From Microcebus murinus (lineage: Eukaryota; Chordata; Mammalia; Primates; Cheirogaleidae), in contig NC_134107.1 in assembly GCF_040939455.1 (NCBI RefSeq), forward strand, positions 10,169,537 to 10,233,536: 64,000 bases of DNA. The letters run 5' to 3'. The notes under the pieces were generated by a model. It did no database searches, was not told the DNA's origin, and saw only the letters and a program-made list of their open reading frames with translations. The position numbers and the translations under genes are program-made. Shown piece by piece: positions 33,388 through 45,884 of this stretch (positions are counted from its first letter, which is position 1; each line of letters opens with the position of its first letter).

Positions 33388-33676
33388 GGCCTGGTGCAGT
33401 GGCTCACGCCTATAATCCCAGCACTCTGGGAGCTGGAGGTGGGAGGACTGCTTGAGCTCAGGGGTTCCAGACAAGCCTGAACAAGAGCAAGACCCTGTCT
33501 CTACTAAAAATAGAAACAATTAGCTGGGTGTGGTGGTGTGTGCCTGTAGTCTCGGCTACTAGGGAGGCTGAGGCAGGAGGATCGCTTGAGCCCAGAAGTT
33601 GGAGGTTTCAGTGACCTAAGCTGACACCACTGTACTGTAGCCAGGGTGACAGAGTAAGGCTTTGTTTTTAAAAAAA
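33388..33676 (+). mobile_element. Alu SINE, strepsirrhine-like
   Basis: A dimeric Alu starts ggcctggtgcagtggctcac and ends in an A-rich tail. The sequence between the monomers (aacaagagcaagaccctgtc and then ctaaaaatagaaacaattag) and the late cctaagctgacaccactgta are of a form I associate with lemur/loris Alus. A diverged duplication (aactaatccaata / aactacatcagta) flanks it. Confidence 0.85.
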
Positions 33677-33695
33677 ACTACATCAGTATGAAGGG

Positions 33696-33734
33696 GAGAG
33701 AGAGAGAGAGCGCGCGCACACGCATGCATGCATG
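33696..33734. repeat. Composite (GA)n-(CG)n-(CA)n-(CATG)n tract
   Basis: A simple repeat: GA dinucleotides, then cgcgcgcacacgcatgcatg. The alternating purine-pyrimidine half is able to form Z-DNA. Confidence 0.9.
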
Positions 33735-34975
33735 AAAGAGATTAAGATTGATTTTAAAAAGAGAACAGGGTCTTAAGGACTTTACCAGACAATATCACAA
33801 GGTTTAAGAAGGGGAGAAAATTAGAGTCAAAGAGAGAGAGAAATGGGTCAGAAAAAATATTTGAAAAATGATAGCCAAGAACTTCCCTAATTTGGTGGAA
33901 GACATAAATTTACAGATTCAAGAAGCTCAGTGAATCCCAAACGGGATAAATACAAAGAAAATCACGGGCACATTATAGTTAATCTTATAAAAGCCAAAGA
34001 CAAGGAGGTCGGAATCTTAAGCCAGAGAAAGGTGACACATTATTTGTAGAAGAACAATGATTTGAATAACTGGACTTTGCATCAGAAAGTCTGGAGGACT
34101 TTATCTTGAAGAAGATACTGGAGCAACATCTTTAACATGTGAAAGTAAAAGAACTGTCAACTAGAATTCTGTATCTGGTGAAGATAACTTTAAAGAATGA
34201 AGGCAAAATAAAGACCTTTACGGATAAATGAAAACCACATTATCTGTTGTCAGCAGACCTGTACTATGGGAAATGCTAAAAGAAGTTCTTCCAAATGAAG
34301 GAAAAGGATACTAGATCTTTGGAAGGCATGAAGGGTATCAGAAAAGGTAAATACCTGGGTAAAATAGAAAAAGATTAGTTTCCATTTTTAAAAACAGATA
34401 TGACTATTTGAGGTAAAATAACACTTTTTTTGAGTTAATAAGCATATAGATATATAATACATATGACAATTATAAAGTCAGGCAAGAGTGAAGAAGATAT
34501 ACCTATAGGGTTGCCAGGTTTTTATATTTGCTGTGAAGTGTGAAATACAAACTCTAAGTAGACTGTTAAGGATGTATCCTGTTATCCTAGAGCCACCAGT
34601 GAAAGAATGTAAAGAGTGTGTACAGCTAAAAGCCAACAGATGAATTAAAATGGAGTTCTAAGAATAGTCAAATAATCCAAAGTAAGGCAGAAAAAGGGAG
34701 AAAGGAAGAAAACAATCAGGAAATAAACAGAAAACAAACTCGTAAACCTAGATTGAACATCAATAATCATATTAAATGTTAATGGAATAAAACTCTAATT
34801 AAAAAGCAGATCTTACAAAATTAGATTAAAAAGAAGACCTATACATGCTGTCCATGCCCTTTCAATACAAGGGCACTGAGAGATTGACAGTCAATAAAAT
34901 AGAAGAAAATAGCCCCTGGGTGAAGTGGCTATGTTAACATCAGACAAAATAGACTTCAACCACTAGAAAAACAGT

Positions 34976-35645
34976 TTGACAATTCCTCAAAATGTTAAAC
35001 ATAGAGCTACCATATGACCCAGAAATTCCACTCCCAACTATATACCCAAGAGCACTGAAAGCATATGTCTCCATAAAAACCTACGCACAAAAGTTCACAG
35101 CAGCTTTATTCATTCATCCAGCCAAAAAGCAGGGCGAATTGATGGGGAATGACTGCCAGTGGACGCGAGACTTCAGGGGGTGGTATTAAATACATATTTA
35201 CTAAGTGAAAGAGGCCAATCCGAAAGGCTAAAGACCGTGTGATTACAGCTACATGACATTCTGGAAAAGGCCAAGCTATGCGGACAGTGAAAACATCAGT
35301 GGTTGCGGGGGGTGCAGGGGGAGGGAAGGAGAGGAGAGTAGATGGAAGGCAGAGGATTTTTAGTGTTGTGACACTGTTCTGTCTGATACTACAGTGGTGG
35401 GTACAGGATGTTGTATATCCACCATTTGTCTTGGCAAAACCCACAGAATGCACAACACGAAGAGTGAACTGTAATGCAAACTAGGGCCTTTTCCTAACAT
35501 TGGCTTATCGGTCATTAACATTTGCAGCACACTAAAGCAAGATATTAATCAGGGGAAGTGGGGAGGTCGGTAAGGGAATGTATGGGAACTCTGTACTTTC
35601 CATTTCAATTTTTTCTATAAAACTGCTTAAAAAATAAAGTCTACT
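34976..35645 (+). mobile_element. L1M-type LINE 3' end
   Basis: The segment has acatagagctaccatatgac, ccactcccaactatataccc, ttcacagcagctttattcat and further on 'tggttgcggggggtgcaggg', in the order of an old L1 3' region, plus orientation. Non-coding fossil. Confidence 0.7.
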
Positions 35646-35649
35646 AGTT

Positions 35650-37700
35650 AAAAAGGTCATTTGTATAGCTTTTTATTATAGAAAAAGTCCAACGTTGCAC
35701 AAACGCAGAGAGCTTTGGGAAGCAGGGCAGTCTCAGGCAGCGTCAGCGATTACTAATGCGCAGTCCTGCTTCCTTCCCACCCGCCCTGCCCCCGAAGGAA
35801 GCCAGGTATCTCCCTGCATTACCTGAAAACAGTTCACGTGCTTTTTATTAAAAGACAAAGACTCTTATTAAAAACAAACACGATACCGTTATCACACCTA
35901 AAGTAACTCTAAATTCCTTGTACCACCAAAGACCTCGCTGCAGATTTATTTACCTGCCTGTCCCCAAGTTCACAGCTGGTTTATTTGAATCCTGAGCAGA
36001 ACGAGATCCACACATTGCATCTGGCTGGCTCATCTCTTCTATAGGCTTTACCTAGTCCTCTTTTATCCCTTCGCAGTTCTTGTGCTGAAGACACTAAGTC
36101 GTGTGTATCCCTGTGGTACCACTTAACAGTGTGCCTCAGTTCTCTGTTATCATTAACTGGTGGCGGGAGACTTCATGGGCAGTGCTGGACCCCCACGCCG
36201 GAGCCCCTGGACGTCTGGGTCTTGCTGTGACACGATGACGTGATGCCAGCCTCACCCATTCCCCACTAGCCCGTCCCTATTGTGTTCAGCAGCTACTGGC
36301 AAATGGTCACTGCCTAGATCTTTCCCCATTGGGGGCTGCAAAGGGTGACAGTCTACTTCTACTGTTCCTTCTCCACACACCAGTTGGGATAATTTTTAAA
36401 GAGAAACTTTCTCTCTTGGCTGTTTGATTACAGGCTGTATGAGAAGGCTTTCTTTTTACCAGTTTTCAGATGAACGAATGGGCTCCTTCAAAAGTGACCA
36501 GTTCTTTAAAAAGTGTCACTGTGAACTCAGGGATATTTAAAAAAAAACATATTTGATAACTTTGAATGCACTGTAATTACTATTCTTACAGAAACATCGT
36601 GAAGCCAGTGCAGGGAGTTTCCACGCAGTCCAGACTGTTCCGTGTTATTAATATCTTACATCAGCACGGTATGTTTGTCACAGTTAATGAACCAGCATTG
36701 ATACGGTAACTAAAGCCCAATTTTTATTCAGATTTCTTTAATATTTACCCAGCGTCCATGTTCTATCCCACGATCGCATCCAGAAGCCCATGTGACATTA
36801 GTCATCATGTCTCCTTGGGCTCCTCTTGGCTGTGATGGTTTCTCAGACTTTCTTTGGTTTTGATGACCTGACAGTTTTGACTGCTGGTCGGGTATTCTGT
36901 GCTGTCCCTCAGCTGGGATTTTTTCTCATGGTCAGACTCGGGTATGGGTTTGGGAGGAAGACGATGGAGGCCAAGCGCTATTCTCATCGTGTCACCTCAA
37001 GGGCAACTGCTATCGACGTAACTCAGGGCTGCTGGTGTTGGCCCTGGTTGGCGGGTTGAGGCTGGGCTTGTCAGGTTCCTCCACCATAAAGTTACTCTTT
37101 TTTCCCTCCTTTCCACACTGTGCTTCTCGAAAGAAGTCAGAGTGCGCAGCCCACACTTAAGGAGCGGGGAGCTCTGTGCTGCCTCCTTAAGGACAGAGTA
37201 TCTGTATAAACTTTAGGCATTCTGCAGGGGACATTTGTCTTTTCTCCTCCTTTATTTATTCAGCTGTTTATATCAGTATGGACTCATGGATATTATTTTG
37301 TACTCTGAATTATAACCTAATACTACTTATTTTGTTGCTCCAATTGTTCCAGCTTCAGCCTCTGGGAGCTCTTGTGTCCCTGGGAATGGCTCCAGCCTTC
37401 TGTGTTTTGACCACTTCCTTCCTGCTCTATAAGATGCTGCAAGCTACTATTTTGCTTCTGTTCTTTCAAATCCTGCATTTGTGTGGTATTTGCTCAGTGG
37501 GCCTCTTCACCTGGTTCCTGAGCCCTTCGCATATGACTTGTATCTTCAATAACTTCCTTGCTTTCAGGTGTGACAAAATAGTCCAGATTCTTCATGAGTT
37601 TATGCTGATAGTTTTAATGAAATTTAGGAAGCTAAGGTTTTTACTGCTTTGCTTTTATATTTGTGTCTTTTTCTCTTCACTAAAAATATGGGTTCATAGT
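35650..37700 (-). mobile_element. L1M-type LINE fragments, reverse orientation
   Basis: Reverse-oriented old L1 sequence: acacattgcatctggctggc (36010), cagtctccttgggctcctct-type sequence at 36810-36840, tgactgctggtcgggtattc (36875), then actcatggatattattttgt (37280) and ttgttgctccaattgttcca (37330). Probably more than one fragment. The plus-strand frame at 37278-37706 falls inside it and is not a gene. Confidence 0.6.
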
Positions 37701-38143
37701 GACTAAGGTACTGACTTAGTTGCCCTATTATCTGTTAATCCATCACCTATTAGTCCATCATTAGATCGTTTCAGACTAATAAAACCAACTTCGCTACTAA
37801 CAGTATGATCACTGAACAGAACTTAAGATTTCTTTGTAGTTTGCAATGATACACTAATTGTCACTTGAAATAATTTCTATTTGTTACTGCCATTAATTTA
37901 ACTAATGCTCATTTATACAATTTTGTTTTGGATTCTCAAAGATTTTTATAATTTTGACTTAATTATGTTTTACGATTGTGTGGCAGACTTACTCAATTTT
38001 ACAATCTAATCTACAAAATAGTTTGTGTTCAGAAAAATCTACTTTTTCTTCTTGTATCTTGTACCCCAAGGCAACATTAAATTAAAAAAATATATTTTGG
38101 TGGATTATCTTTTTATTAAAAAGAAGAAATGAGCAAATACCTG

Positions 38144-38206
38144 TGTGCTCATGTGTGCAAGTGTCTGTGTGTATGTGTGCACATGTGTGTATGTGTGTGT
38201 CCTCTC
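38144..38206. repeat. TG-rich simple repeat
   Basis: Imperfect (TG)n with embedded tgtgcacatgtg; low complexity. Confidence 0.85.
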
Positions 38207-38379
38207 CTCACTTTGGGTAAACAGCAGGCTGCTGGTCACAGTCTTTCGTCCTTGCCTTTCCTACCTAACAACACATCCTGCAGGCAGTGCCGTGGCAGCA
38301 CACGGAGATGTCCTCTGGCCTGACTGCAGCCGCATGTCCTCTGCAGTGAGCTGTTCCGTGGTGTATTCAGCCAGTCTCT

Positions 38380-38800
38380 TACTGGTGGATCTGGTTGTTT
38401 TAGTCTTTTGCTGTCACAAACAGCTGACATGAACAGTCACGTGCATGCACGTTTTCCCAATTTTCTCAGTGTATCTCTGGGATATGCTCACAAAAGCGGG
38501 TTGCAAGCTCATGGCTTCTAATCCAGGTTTTCTGCCAGCTCTGCATTCCCGGGGCCCAGGTTTCTGCCGCCTCCAGGGGTGGCTGGCGCCGCAGCCCGCT
38601 GCAGTTCTACACGTGGCTCCGACTCCACTCGCTTCCCCACAGAAGCCCAGGACCCAGCTTTCAGGGGCCCCACATGATAACTTGCCATGTGGCTTCCAAA
38701 ATAGTGCTGCCGCCATGTCTGTTTGTCCCTGTTCTCTGTCACTGATGGTCCACACCTCTTCCAAGATGGCCTTGCTGCTGTGTCAATGGGCTCCAGGAGA
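38380..38800 (-). mobile_element. L1M-type fragment, reverse orientation (diverged)
   Basis: The sequence 'cagctgacatgaacagtcac', 'tatctctgggatatgctcac' and 'gcgggttgcaagctcatggc' follows an old reversed L1 3' region. The downstream part is diverged and the end is uncertain. Confidence 0.4.
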
Positions 38801-39944
38801 AAGCCAGGCTGAGTGCAAGTCTAAAGCTGCTTTTACTGGACGTCTCTAATGAAATCTCTAAAAACTCCTTTATTCTTGGAAAAGGTGCACAGGGGACACA
38901 GTTCTAAAGGCACAAGAAGGCACCAAATGGGTGGGCCCCAACCATGGTTGTCTAGGCATCGCTGCCCTCCCCCGGGGCAGCCACTCTTAGCAGTTTCTTG
39001 GGTACTCTTTTGGAGTTGTGTGAACATACGCAGGCATAGGGGTTGTAATTAATTCTTAGCTCGTCTCTAATCATGGTTTATTCAATAAGATCTTATTTCC
39101 TCCGCTTATTAGAAAGCCCTCTGAACGCATCCCTATGCCATCTCTCATCCTACCTAGGGACTCTGAGTCCTCCAGACCTGGGTCTTTGAAAGCCCCTCAC
39201 CGGGCGCCAGCCCCAGGGCTGTGCCTAGCCTCAGACATGGGGTGGCTGCCACCTGCTCACACTGTCGACGTTTTTTCAAGGACGCTTTTAGCCTGCTCTC
39301 ACCATCCATTCAGAGCATGTCTTAGTCCCTCAGCTACTACAGCTGTTGGAGGGGAGAAAGGACAGAAGGAGGGGGAAGCAGCAAGAGAAAGGCGCAGTCC
39401 CCACCTCCAACCAGGTGGCACCATTCCTGAGGCTCCTGCAAAAGTAGAAAAGCCGCCCCCGGGCTGGCCAGGCGCTTGGGCCCCTAAATACTGCAGTTCC
39501 TCTCTTAGCAGCCACCGTTGCCCCTGGCAACGGGTGGCAGTGGGCAGGCTGCCTTCACGCAGAGACCTCCCTCCAGACCCGCAGCGACAATCCACGCCCC
39601 CCTGTAAGTGTTTGCACACCACACTGCGAGGCTTCAGGCAGAGGGTGCCTTGCACCAGGCAAGCCTGCGGGCCCACCCCTGCAGCCCCGCGTGGGTGTGG
39701 GGGGCTGCTGCTTTCTTCCTGCCTCTTCCTGAGCGGCGAGGCGCGTGAGCAGCACAGTGGGGTGTGCTGCTGTGTTCGCCTAGGCCAGCTCTGCTGTGTG
39801 CCTGGCGGGGGCCTCTCCTGCCCTGGGCTCCAGGAGGGGGCTGGCCTTACCCCTCAGCATGTGTCTTGTTACAAATGCAGATTCCTGGCCCCATACAACA
39901 GCAGGTGCTGCATAAATGCTGCTGAACAGTTCACTTTGGAACCG

Positions 39945-40085
39945 TGGCAAACATGGGGAGCGGGCTGGGAATGCCTGGGTTCAAGTCTCGGCTCCTGTTT
40001 CCCAAGTAAGTTTGTGACCTTAGAGTGGGGCTCCGGGACTCAGCAGCTCTGTCTGCACCACAGAGACGAGGGGCCCATGGTGTCT
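39945..40085 (+). repeat. MIR SINE fragment
   Basis: 'gaatgcctgggttcaagtct', 'cggctcctgtttcccaagta' and 'gtttgtgaccttagagtggg' fit the MIR core in plus orientation. Confidence 0.6.
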
Positions 40086-40594
40086 CTGTGAGGTGAGGAC
40101 AGGTGGGTGCCGTTGATGGGGGCAAAGCCAGAGGCACCCGATGGCCCCCGCCGGGCGGATGCTGGGCACGCAGGTGGGCGCCTCTGATTGGAACGGGCGT
40201 GTCTCTGGTCACTCCTCCCAGGTCCCCTCTGCGGCAGCTGGTGCTGTAAGGGCAGGACGTCACTATTCCTGTGTCAGCAGAGCTCTCCAGCTGGGACTGA
40301 GCTGCGCAGGACTCGGGGGCTTTGGGGGCTCTCAGCCATTACCTTGTAGTTCTCCAGATGAGCTTCCATCATTTCCATTCAAAGCAGTGCAAGAGCGTCA
40401 CACAGAGGCCGAGTCGGAAAGCCAGGGTGACTTTATATTGCAGCATCCCTCGTCCCCGCATTTCCCAGAGCTGTCCGCCCTCCCCAGCGCCCCCGCTCGG
40501 CATGGCCACTGCGGGCTGGTTCCGAGGCCCCAGGGGAGGGCTTAGGCCCCAGGCTTAGTACTTGGAGTCCTGCAGGGGCCTGGCCATGTTTGCA

Positions 40595-40765
40595 GTGTGG
40601 CTAGCAACACAATACTGGAGCTGATGATAACTGAGTACCAGTGTTGTGGCTGTCCCTGTGCTACGGACCTTAAACGTGATTGTGTCATTAAGTCCTCACA
40701 TGCACCCTGTGAACGAGATGGCGAGTGTGTCCCGTTTAACAGACGAGAGATTGGAGTCAGAGTGG
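40595..40765 (-). repeat. MIR SINE fragment, reverse orientation
   Basis: 'gtccctgtgctacggacctt', 'gtgtcattaagtcctcacat', 'caccctgtgaacgagatggc' and 'cccgtttaacagacgagaga' match a reversed MIR. Confidence 0.65.
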
Positions 40766-43639
40766 GAGCCCTGGAACACCCCCCGCCACCAGCAGAGTCA
40801 GCCAGAAGCCATCCTGCACCCTGGGGCAGTGCAGAGGTGAATGCCCCAGTAGAGACTGGAAAGAACAGGGCAGTTGCGTCTGTCACGTCCCTGCTTACCT
40901 CACCCGTCTACACAGCACGGGATCGCACAGCTGCTGGAGAATGGTGTGGACCATCCTGAGCTTAATCAGGTGGTGACACCAATTGCAGCTGCTGTTCCTG
41001 ATGCAGCAAGCTGGCACCACCCCGGACAGCTGGCAAGCAGCGACGGCCTCGCTAATTCCTCCTCCCCAAACTGGTCTTCAGGAGGAGTTTGGGGAAGAGG
41101 AGGGGCCTCTGGCGGGGCCAACAGGACACACACACACTCTGCCTTGGAGCCCTGGTGGGCCTACTGCTCTCTGCCGTCGCAGGCCCTCAGAGGGCCTCCT
41201 CAACTTGGCATTCCAGAAAACGTCACGCCGGGCACTACGTGATGACGTTACGGAATTGTGTATGATGAGCAGGGAGGGCAAGTGCTTCAGATGCCTTCTA
41301 TGAAAACTGCAGGGGGAGAGCGACACCTCGTAAAAACGCAGGGACCCCCAGGTCAGTGACGTGCCAGGGGCCTCAGTGGCCTGGAATGTGTAAAGACAGC
41401 CCCTCCGAGGTGAAGACAAGTTGCTTCCTCTCATACCACCTCACGCACACTCTTGCTCACACACCCCTCTGGGCGTGATACTTGGTGGCCTTTCTGGAAT
41501 GCAGGCCACACTCGAGCATTTCCCCACCCATCTACAAAGTCCTCTGCAAGGCTGCCTGCTCTGAGTGGGGACCAGAGCAGGAGGCAGGTTCCAGCTGCAG
41601 TACGGATCCCTCCGCCACTAGGCCTTGTGGTCTGGAAGATTCAGTGATGCTTACAGTGTCGTGCAATAGGGGCGCGGCATGGAGCCTCTGGCCAGCACTG
41701 GCGGGAGAGTCCCAGTGTGGACCTCTAGGGTTTGGGAGCACACCTAGGTCCTTCTCTGCAGACGGCTGTCCTCTTTCTGCAAAACACCCCCGGCTTGCTC
41801 CTGGGCCTTGAGCAGTGTACAACCTGCCTGAGACTCGCCTGGCAAGGTGGCCGCAAGCGTTTTCTCATACTGCTTTTGTTAGCTTTGTATACCCGCCCCC
41901 AAATCAGCCAAGGAACTCTCTGTGGATGGGAACCCCTGCTCCGACAGCTGAGGCCAGCAGCCCCCAGCTACTAGGACAGCCCACTCCCCCTTCTGCAGAC
42001 CCCGCTGGCAGGACGTGGTGGTTTCCTTGGTTTTCTTCCTGCCTTCTGCCTGGAGCATCAGACAGACTAAGAGAGGGGCAAGTGAAACAGCATTTGGAAA
42101 TGAGCCTCGAGGAAGGGGCAAAAACAGGCTTGTTTCATGGAAACAGAGGGGTTGGCAGCAACAGAGCAAGAGCGGACAAGTCCCTGGCGCTGTGCACCTC
42201 CAGGGAGGTGACCTGCTTCCAGGTGAGCACTCATGCCAGGTAGCCACACTTGCCTCGGCGTGACGCAGAGCAGCCCATCTGGGAGCCCTGCACGTCAGAC
42301 CACCCCAGGTCCTTTGGTTCTGTGGGGGTGGGCTGTTGATGAGGGACACACTGTTGCCCTGGAGCTGGCTGTGGCCTCCTGGGGAGGCCTGGCCCTCAGA
42401 GACCAGCTGGCCGGGGCCTGCACAGTGTGGGGGCCCAGGCGGGACCGGGTCCCTCCAAGAGGAGCCAAGCAGGTGCTATAGGTGAGCGCAGCTCGGGGCT
42501 GGGGGTGGCTGGTGCTGCGTGGGGCCCTGGGCAGCACAACAGCCCCCCATGTCGGTGGCCGCTCTGTCTGGTGGCCTGGATCCCCAGGAGTGGGGAACAT
42601 GCTCCTGAGCTGGGGTCGAGCTGAGGTGCCTGCCTTCCCGTGGACAGAGGGAAGCCGGGCCTTGCAGAACCCAGTCCAGGCTTCTCCCCGTGCTGGTGCG
42701 ACTGTGACGGAGGCGTGGGACGCCAAGGCGATGTGAGCCCATGTCAGGGCCGGACGTGTGAAGGCCAGGCCCCCAGGCTCCCCGTAGATGAGGCGGCTGT
42801 GGGCTGGCCCAGGCACGGTGCGGGCTGACCGCACGTCGGCTCTTTCTCAGCCTTCGCCCTCCGCAGCTGATCGCGCAGGACAGCAACAGGTGCGAGGCTC
42901 AGCGGGTCGTCCAGCCCCCCGCCAGGCAGTGCTGTGTGTGGGTGTGGGTCTTCCTGCTCCCCCAACCTGGAATACCCTTACACAAATGCCAGCCGCTCCC
43001 TGGCCCTCCCGTGGGGACTGTTTCCTGAGCGCTGTGTCCCCAGTGAGCCCACCGGGACCTGCCAGCCCCTGCACCCGCTCTGTTTGGCTGTCCCCTCGGG
43101 CAACTCCCTCTCAGAGATGTGACAACTGCCCAGGTCTCCTCAGCTGCAGACCAGAAACTCCCAGGTCCCCAATGCTACCCACGTGCTGACATCCCAGACC
43201 CCTCCTCATGCCACCCCTCCTCTGATCTGGCCTTGGCCCCTCTGCATCCCACTGGTGTCCCAGCCCCGGTGTGGCTCTGCTCCCACAGCCACCGTCTGGG
43301 CAGGCGCCGTGCAGGGAGAGAGACCACAGAGCCTTGGTCCTGGACACAAGCAGCCCCCTTCATTGACCAAACCCTCCAGAACATTCCACCTGGGGTTACC
43401 CCTGCCCCCACCCCAGGACCCCCAACATAAAGCCCACTCCGGGCTTCTGCTGACCCATCTTGGAGATGGGCTGGTGGCGACCCTGGCCCCGTCCCTGTGG
43501 GGCAGAGCCTGCAGCTGCCTGGGGATCATTCTGGAAAGTGCCCCAGTCCCAGCTTCCCAGTGGGCCCTAGGGAGCCACGTGGGCTCAGGTGGGGCCCGAT
43601 TCCAGTCGGGGAATCCTAAAGTGGTTTGACTTCCTGGTG

Positions 43640-43745
43640 TGTTTAAAATAATCATTTTGCTCTTCACTCAGAAGGGCAATTGCTAAAAAAGGGCCTCCAA
43701 CAGCCCGGAGACGGCGCTAATGCATATAATTAGCCAGCCTGGGCC
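43640..43745. promoter_or_regulatory. Candidate enhancer-like AT-rich island
   Basis: An AT-rich block (tgtttaaaataatcattttg and more) in GC-rich sequence ends with an inverted pair of TAAT cores, GCTAAT...ATTAGC, at 43716-43734, with ATGCATAT between them. No repeat match that I know. Function is inference. Confidence 0.3.
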
Positions 43746-44024
43746 TGCGGAGGCGCCTCCTCACTGGGCCCCCCATGGCGGCGTGGAAGCAGCGGCCCCC
43801 AGTCCCCTACCATTCCCGAGGCTGGGGACACAGTGACTCAGACTCAGAGATCGTGGAGAAGGCCCCTCTGACAAATCAACGGGCTGTGCTGCTGGGGGCA
43901 GGGGGCAGCTGGGGACAGTGGCTGACCAGGGCAAAGGGCAGAGCGGAGGCTGCAGGGCCAGGGCCAGGCAGCCGGTCCTGGGGTCAGGAAGAGTGACGGC
44001 CAAGAGCTCGGGTCACGTCTGCGC

Positions 44025-44150
44025 TCTACCCGCAAGTGTCCTGGGCATCGCCTCCCAGCCTCAGTGTCTCTCTGCAAAACGGGATAGTTACAGAAGGTGC
44101 AGGCTGAGTGCACATCAAGGACTTAGACCAGTGCTGGACACATGGCAAAT
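44025..44150 (+). repeat. MIR SINE fragment
   Basis: 'gcctcagtgtctctctgcaa' followed by 'aacgggatagttacagaagg' and 'ccagtgctggacacatggca' follow MIR order. Confidence 0.55.
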
Positions 44151-45884
44151 ACATGCTCGAGATCGCTGGTCATCGTCACCCCCAGCAAACAAACTGTACC
44201 AAAAAGCTGCAGCAGGAGGCGGAAGCACAGGCAGAAATAAGGCCAACAGTGGCAGAAATCGACCCCACTGGGTACCCCTGGGTGGGGGGCCTAAGGTGCT
44301 GCCCACTTGGCCCAGGGCTTTAGGAGGTGGGCGGCAGGTCCTCCCACACTCCAACCTCAGGTGTGTCCCCAAGTCTGAGGGCCAGTGGCCCTTGGCTGGG
44401 ATGAATGTGGCTCATGGGTTGTCCTGGGTGTGGTGGCTTCGGGGAGGAGCAGGAGGGCTCAGCAGGTCCTGTGCGGCTGTTCAGCCTCCCGGGCCATCGG
44501 GACGGGGTGGACCTGGCTCGGGGCACCACTCAGGCCTCTCCAGGCCACGTGGGGCTGAGGCTGACCTGGCGCTCTGCCAGAGTGCCTGAGCTGGTGCAAC
44601 CCAGGCCACAGGGCGGCCGTGGGGGCCTCACAGGATCCCTCAGCTCACGGCCCCTGTGGCACCCGGGAGGGGGCTGGGCAGGGCTCTCTCCTGTTAGACA
44701 CACGGGTCCATGGATCCGAGGCACCCAGGGCTCCCTTCACCCGCCCGGGTCAGCTGGCATGGGAGTGGTGGAACTTCCCGAGGGCCCATGCCGTGGAAGG
44801 CTTGGAGGCACCCTCCTAGGCTGTCTTTTCTGTGCCCGACAAGACAGGGGGAGCAACTCGCCACGTGGCAGGGTGGAGGGAAGTGTCCCCAGCCCTCCTC
44901 GCCTGCGTTCGGGGCCACCTGTGGTGCCAGTGAGCTGGGGAGCACTGCAGCGGGAACCCAGGGTGATGGCCACCGCTCTGGGCCCCACACCCAGCTGCCA
45001 GGTGGGGCTTGTCTGTTTAGAAATGAAAGGTCCTGGTGGGGCTCGTGGCTGTGCTGTCCCCCCCACTGGCGGCCTGTGGAGGGAGCCGCCCCCAGGGGAG
45101 AAGGGCCCCCTTCAGGTGTGACTGTGGGGGCAGACGCCTGGTCGCTCACCCCCTGTGGGCCGGAGGGGAAGGAGCAGGTGCTGGAAGCCAACAGTGCACG
45201 GGGCTAGACGGGCCGGGGTGACCTCGGCCCCACACAAAGCCCCCAAATGACAGTGGAGTCACAGAGGCCGAATCAGAAAGTTTTCTGGGGCCTTGGCATA
45301 AACCACGGTGGGGGGCCAGGCACTAAGACCCACCTAGGGGAGGGCAGGGAAAGTGGGGTTACTAGAACCTTCCTTCTAGTTCCCTCCTAGCTCAAGGGTG
45401 GGGTCTTCTGCCTTCTGGAACCTGTCTGCACTCAGTGGCCCAGAGGACACGTACTGAACCTTTGACTGAGGGCCTCCCGGATTATCCTCATGTGTGGCTG
45501 CAACCTAGCCCTGGGCAGGTGTCCAGAACGCCTCGAGTCCCCTGTAGGCTCCAGAGAGGCTGGTGTGGACGTGGAGCTGTGTCCGAGGTCCTACTGCAGG
45601 GTCGTGTTCCACTGGCCCCAGATGTACCTGGTGTCCCCGGGCCCAGCTGCGCCCACTCTGTGGGGGTGGGGTGCGCTCTCAGAATCCGGCACCCCGGTCC
45701 AAGGCAGCAAGGCTGCGTGGTGGTGCCGACGGAGCCCGTGGCATGGCGTGTCCAACGTCAGTACCGCCTGCCTGACACCTCCCCACAGCGGCCTCCGGGC
45801 CCCAGACCCAGCACCTCAGAGGCAAGAAATCTGAGCCAGAGGGCCACTCCCCAATCCAGAATGTCAGACTTGAGGGTCACCCTT

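Larger units (their letters stand above)
32940..34975 (+). mobile_element. HAL1-type (ORF1-only) LINE, broken
   Basis: The order of sequence follows an L1/HAL1 ORF1 region: an acidic/basic coiled-coil-like part ('attaaaagagattacatgga', 'ctgaaattaaaaaatgcatt'), then the C-terminal ORF1-like part (34010-34300) with 'actagaattctgtatctggt', 'aataaagacctttacggata' and 'cagcagacctgtactatggg'. A downstream part (34600-34970) is typical of HAL1 rather than full L1. Many stops and frame breaks make it a fossil. An Alu (33388-33676) is inserted in it. Confidence 0.6.

Noticed and set aside
37278..37706. Plus-strand frame of 142 codons, hydrophobic
   Set aside because: It lies within reversed L1 sequence; the hydrophobic look comes from T-rich antisense LINE DNA.
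39135..40091. Plus-strand frame of 318 codons
   Set aside because: GC-rich chance frame; its end runs into a MIR and no domain is visible.
42295..45207. Many overlapping frames of 100-240 codons on both strands
   Set aside because: High GC content lowers stop frequency in all frames; there is no splice structure or homology that I recognise.
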